A DNA stretch of 64,000 bases from contig NZ_SJXH01000008.1 of NCBI RefSeq assembly GCF_004336635.1, positions 45,720-109,719 on the forward strand, read 5' to 3'. Position 1 is the first letter of the stretch, and the number at the start of each line of letters is the position of its first letter. The translations under genes were made by a program, and so were the position numbers. The notes under the pieces were generated by a model that worked only from the letters and a program-made list of their open reading frames with translations, was not told the origin of the DNA and made no database searches. Origin of the DNA: Acinetobacter sp. ANC 4862. Lineage in GTDB: Bacteria; Pseudomonadota; Gammaproteobacteria; Pseudomonadales; Moraxellaceae. Below are positions 63,819-64,000 of the stretch, in pieces.

Positions 63819-63830
63819 CAGGAATAATGA

Positions 63831-63944
63831 GCTGGCGATGACTTACTCTCACATGGGTAACCCCACACTACCATCAGCGCAAAGAGGTTTCACTTCTGAG
63901 TTCGGGAAGGGATCAGGTGGTTCACTCTTGCTATTGTCGCCAGC
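63831..63944 (-). rRNA. rrf: 5S ribosomal RNA
   Basis: The 114-base minus-strand gene has complementary ends GCTGGCGA/TCGCCAGC. The conserved segments are GAACCACCTGATCCC, CCGAACTCAGAAGTGAAA and GATGGTAGTGTGGGG. It is the last gene of an rRNA operon whose 23S and 16S genes should lie beyond the right edge of the window. Confidence 0.95.
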
Positions 63945-64000
63945 ACAACTGTTTATGGATACTCGCTTAGTCTTACGTTTGTGCTAAGGTTTTTCCAAAT

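Overview
The window looks like chromosomal DNA of an Acinetobacter species. The basis is family and synteny recognition from memory, not a search: a lipooligosaccharide outer-core cluster abutting ilvE and glnE, a split transhydrogenase pntA, rlmD-relA beside cysM and gacS, and AT-rich intergenic DNA. The species cannot be fixed from the sequence alone.

Region 1 (about 0.5-13.6 kb) is the outer-core (OC) polysaccharide locus. Reading leftward from ilvE it holds an ELM1/GtrOC1-type glycosyltransferase, a phosphoethanolamine-transferase-like sulfatase-fold membrane enzyme, a glycosyltransferase, the deacetylase pda1, a GT2 and a GT4. The last four of these overlap by ATGA and are probably translationally coupled. 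Three genes on the opposite strand meet them: an O-antigen ligase/polymerase-like membrane protein, a GT8 enzyme and ghy. A further GT4 lies at the left end. The left part (0.5-6.4 kb) is strikingly AT-rich and is broken up by a nested pile of insertion sequences. An intact IS982-family element has split an IS5-like transposase gene, and next to it lies a chimeric IS5 relic.

Region 2 (13.6-40.5 kb) is mostly conserved housekeeping: ilvE, glnE, a histidine kinase, tRNA-Leu(CAA), queA, a DUF3137-like/lemA pair, an intact IS30-family element, tgt-yajC-secD-secF, relA-rlmD-exonuclease-cysM, gacS, a crotonase, a glxR/hyi-like pair and rsfS.

Region 3 (40.5-48.4 kb) begins with a patch of different base composition carrying a lone DUF3303-like gene. 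It continues with the pntA1-pntA2-pntB transhydrogenase operon, a gene-poor kilobase, two transporters (EamA, MFS) and a HEPN-like hypothetical protein.

Region 4 (48.4-64 kb) holds dusA, a cytochrome b562, coaBC and radC, a bestrophin-like channel, the rnm/yciB/yciI group, mnmC, a rhodanese, yajQ, two hotdog proteins, trxC, a hydrolase, and a DUF442 protein followed by a decayed second copy of itself. A dihydrolipoamide-dehydrogenase-like flavoprotein and the 3' end of an rRNA operon (5S rRNA, minus strand) close the window.

I found no CRISPR array, prophage or evident defence island. The most unusual parts are the IS-riddled OC locus with its extra phosphoethanolamine transferase, the DUF442 relic with an adjacent tiny lipoprotein, the foreign-looking 40.5-41.2 kb patch with an inverted repeat over a start codon, and a perfect dyad in front of pntA.
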